From positions 18,531,248 through 18,595,247 of the forward strand of contig OY540811.1 in NCBI GenBank assembly GCA_961205875.1: a DNA stretch of 64,000 nucleotides, in the 5' to 3' direction. Shown here in pieces: positions 62,782-64,000 of the stretch (positions within the stretch are counted from its first letter, which is position 1; each line of letters begins with the position of its first letter). The position numbers were made by a program, and so were the translations under genes. The DNA comes from Sialis fuliginosa (Eukaryota > Arthropoda > Insecta > Megaloptera > Sialidae). The notes beneath the pieces were generated by a model. It was not told the origin of the DNA. It searched no databases and was given only the letters and a program-made list of their open reading frames with translations.

Positions 62782-63845
62782 CATCACAGGCCCATTATTA
62801 GAAATGGGAAGTGATGTTATGCCAATAAGGCATAACTTCAACAAACCTTTTAACATCCAGCTAGACTGGAATGAGGGGCTAGCACAAAGACGCAGTCAGG
62901 AGGGCAAACTTGTATGGTATACAGATGGATCCAAAACTGACAGCGGCACCGGCGCCGGAATATATGGGGAGTCCCCTCAATTTAATGCATACGCATCTCT
63001 GGGGAGATATGCCACAGTATTCCAGGCAGAAACTCATGCAATAGATGTTTGCATGCAGGAGAACATACACAGGAACTATCAAGGCAAAGATATCCTTGTC
63101 CTGACAGATAGCCAAGCAGCACTGAAAGCCTTGGCTAGTTATCAGATCAACTCAAAATTGGTCTGGGACTGCCTTCAAAACCTCATAACCCTGGCAAACC
63201 GCAATAGGGTAACCGTTATGTGGGTACCAGGACATAAAGGGATAGCAGGCAATGAAAAAGCTGATACTCTGGCAAAAAAGGGCTCAAATACAACTTTTAT
63301 AGGCCCTGAACCAGTATTTGGAATTACCAAAAACACTATTCGCAGTTGGCTAGCTGATTGGATAAAAAGACAACATCAAAACCACTGGAATAGTGTGGAA
63401 GGACAAAGACATAGCAAAATTATGCTGAATGAACCATCCAGAAAACTAACGGAGGAAATACTACAACTAAGTAGACAACAAATTAGGCTAGTGACAGGAA
63501 TGATAACTGGTCACTGTAACCTACGGAAACACATGCAAACAATGGGAATCTATGAAGAAGAACCCATTTGCAGACTGTGTAATGAAGAGGATGAAACAGC
63601 CTCCCATATAATATTCGAATGTGAAGCTCTTGCTAGATGGAGAAATGCACTCCAAGCAGGAGCCAATAATCGAGAAGCTCTAATAAGAGAAAACCTGGTG
63701 AAAAGGCTACTTAACCTGATAGGAATGGTAAACCTTTTTACTGAATGAGTGAATTGATGAAGAACACAATAAGCCAAAGGCTGCAGTGTTAGAGGCATTA
63801 AACCCTCCTCATCAATCACTATCTAATCTAATCTAATCTAATCTA
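62782..63845 (+). mobile_element. 5'-truncated non-LTR retrotransposon (I/R1/Jockey-type group) with TAATC tail
   Basis: Only the last third of ORF2 remains, followed by a short 3' UTR and a (TAATC)n tail at about 63821-63845. Short simple-repeat tails and 5' truncation are typical of LINEs inserted by target-primed reverse transcription. Reading continues in frame upstream of the ATG (…ITGPLLEM), so the element begins near 62782. A possible tattgg on each side is too short to rely on. Clade is not fixed because the reverse transcriptase is missing. Confidence 0.85.
62804..63748 (+). CDS. ORF2 C-terminal remnant: ribonuclease H domain plus zinc-knuckle
   Basis: An open frame of 314 codons without internal stops. 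The ribonuclease H fold, which removes the RNA strand after reverse transcription, is at about residues 35-156. Its catalytic residues are Asp41 (WYTDGSKT), Glu76 (FQAETHA), Asp102 (LTDSQAA) and Asp154 (GNEKAD), with His144 in VPGHKGIAG. A C-x2-C-x7-H-x4-C motif (CRLCNEEDETASHIIFEC) follows at about 260-277, as is usual for this LINE group. The reverse transcriptase and endonuclease are missing, so the first ATG is not a natural start and the copy cannot move. The intact frame suggests a fairly young insertion. The minus-strand frames over it are shadows. Confidence 0.88.
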   Translation: MGSDVMPIRHNFNKPFNIQLDWNEGLAQRRSQEGKLVWYTDGSKTDSGTGAGIYGESPQFNAYASLGRYATVFQAETHAIDVCMQENIHRNYQGKDILVLTDSQAALKALASYQINSKLVWDCLQNLITLANRNRVTVMWVPGHKGIAGNEKADTLAKKGSNTTFIGPEPVFGITKNTIRSWLADWIKRQHQNHWNSVEGQRHSKIMLNEPSRKLTEEILQLSRQQIRLVTGMITGHCNLRKHMQTMGIYEEEPICRLCNEEDETASHIIFECEALARWRNALQAGANNREALIRENLVKRLLNLIGMVNLFTE

Positions 63846-64000
63846 TTGGGTATTATAAAGTTTAAAATAACTAATAAATATGACATAAAAATTAGAGAGA
63901 ATACAACAATTTAATTTAATTCATAATTTTACATCTCTTAAATTTGAATTTTTATTTTTCAGTTTTTAAAAGTTACACTTCTCCAAACGATGATTTAACA

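Noticed and set aside
1..64000. Coding remains of a Penelope reverse transcriptase or GIY-YIG nuclease
   Set aside because: Looked for because of the ribozyme-like motifs; no supporting motif was seen in any frame.

Overview
The window is AT-rich, intron-dominated insect DNA (order not resolved). It holds two exons of one host gene on the minus strand, both read from the sequence. One is an Ig1 exon at 56025-56232 and the other an Ig2 exon at 22030-22200. They join in phase (…[13 protein letters not shown]…) across an intron of about 33.8 kb. Domain motifs place the gene in the Dpr-interacting protein (DIP) / lachesin group of neuronal Ig-superfamily adhesion proteins. I see no other exon of this gene, so the first half of Ig1 should lie beyond 64000 and the rest of Ig2, Ig3 and the C-terminus before position 1. 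Almost everything else is intron of this gene.

The introns are packed with transposable-element remains. From left to right: RTE/SINE-like tails (415-790); a hAT MITE with perfect 8-bp target duplication and poly-G tracts (1996-2201); foldback MITEs (3564-3810, 4646-5535, 5545-5653); a decayed foldback (6348-6577); a dead mariner (10054-11201); a 2.7-kb terminal-inverted-repeat element carrying two opposed satellite arrays (17694-20394) with a second copy at 45082-46251; an RTE/SINE-like foldback with 10-bp target duplication (36510-38160); hAT-like elements (32752-33376, 41850-42935); a very large inverted repeat with arms of about 840 bp (58404-60210); and a 5'-truncated LINE whose ribonuclease H and zinc-knuckle end is still open (62782-63845).

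The most striking signal is a recurring short motif, CTGANGA-N-hairpin-GAAA followed by a self-complementary stretch and UH. It occurs in five unrelated short repeats, each arranged as an inverted pair with both motifs reading outward (6348, 11794, 21486, 23481 and 30487), plus one solo copy (16137). It closely resembles the minimal hammerhead ribozymes known from Penelope-like retroelements, but with one extra nucleotide before helix II. Two of the pairs have clean 12-bp target-site duplications and one of those also ends in a 33-nt poly(A) tract (on the minus strand). This suggests that ribozyme-bearing RNAs were inserted as inverted dimers by target-primed reverse transcription. No Penelope reverse transcriptase was seen in the window.
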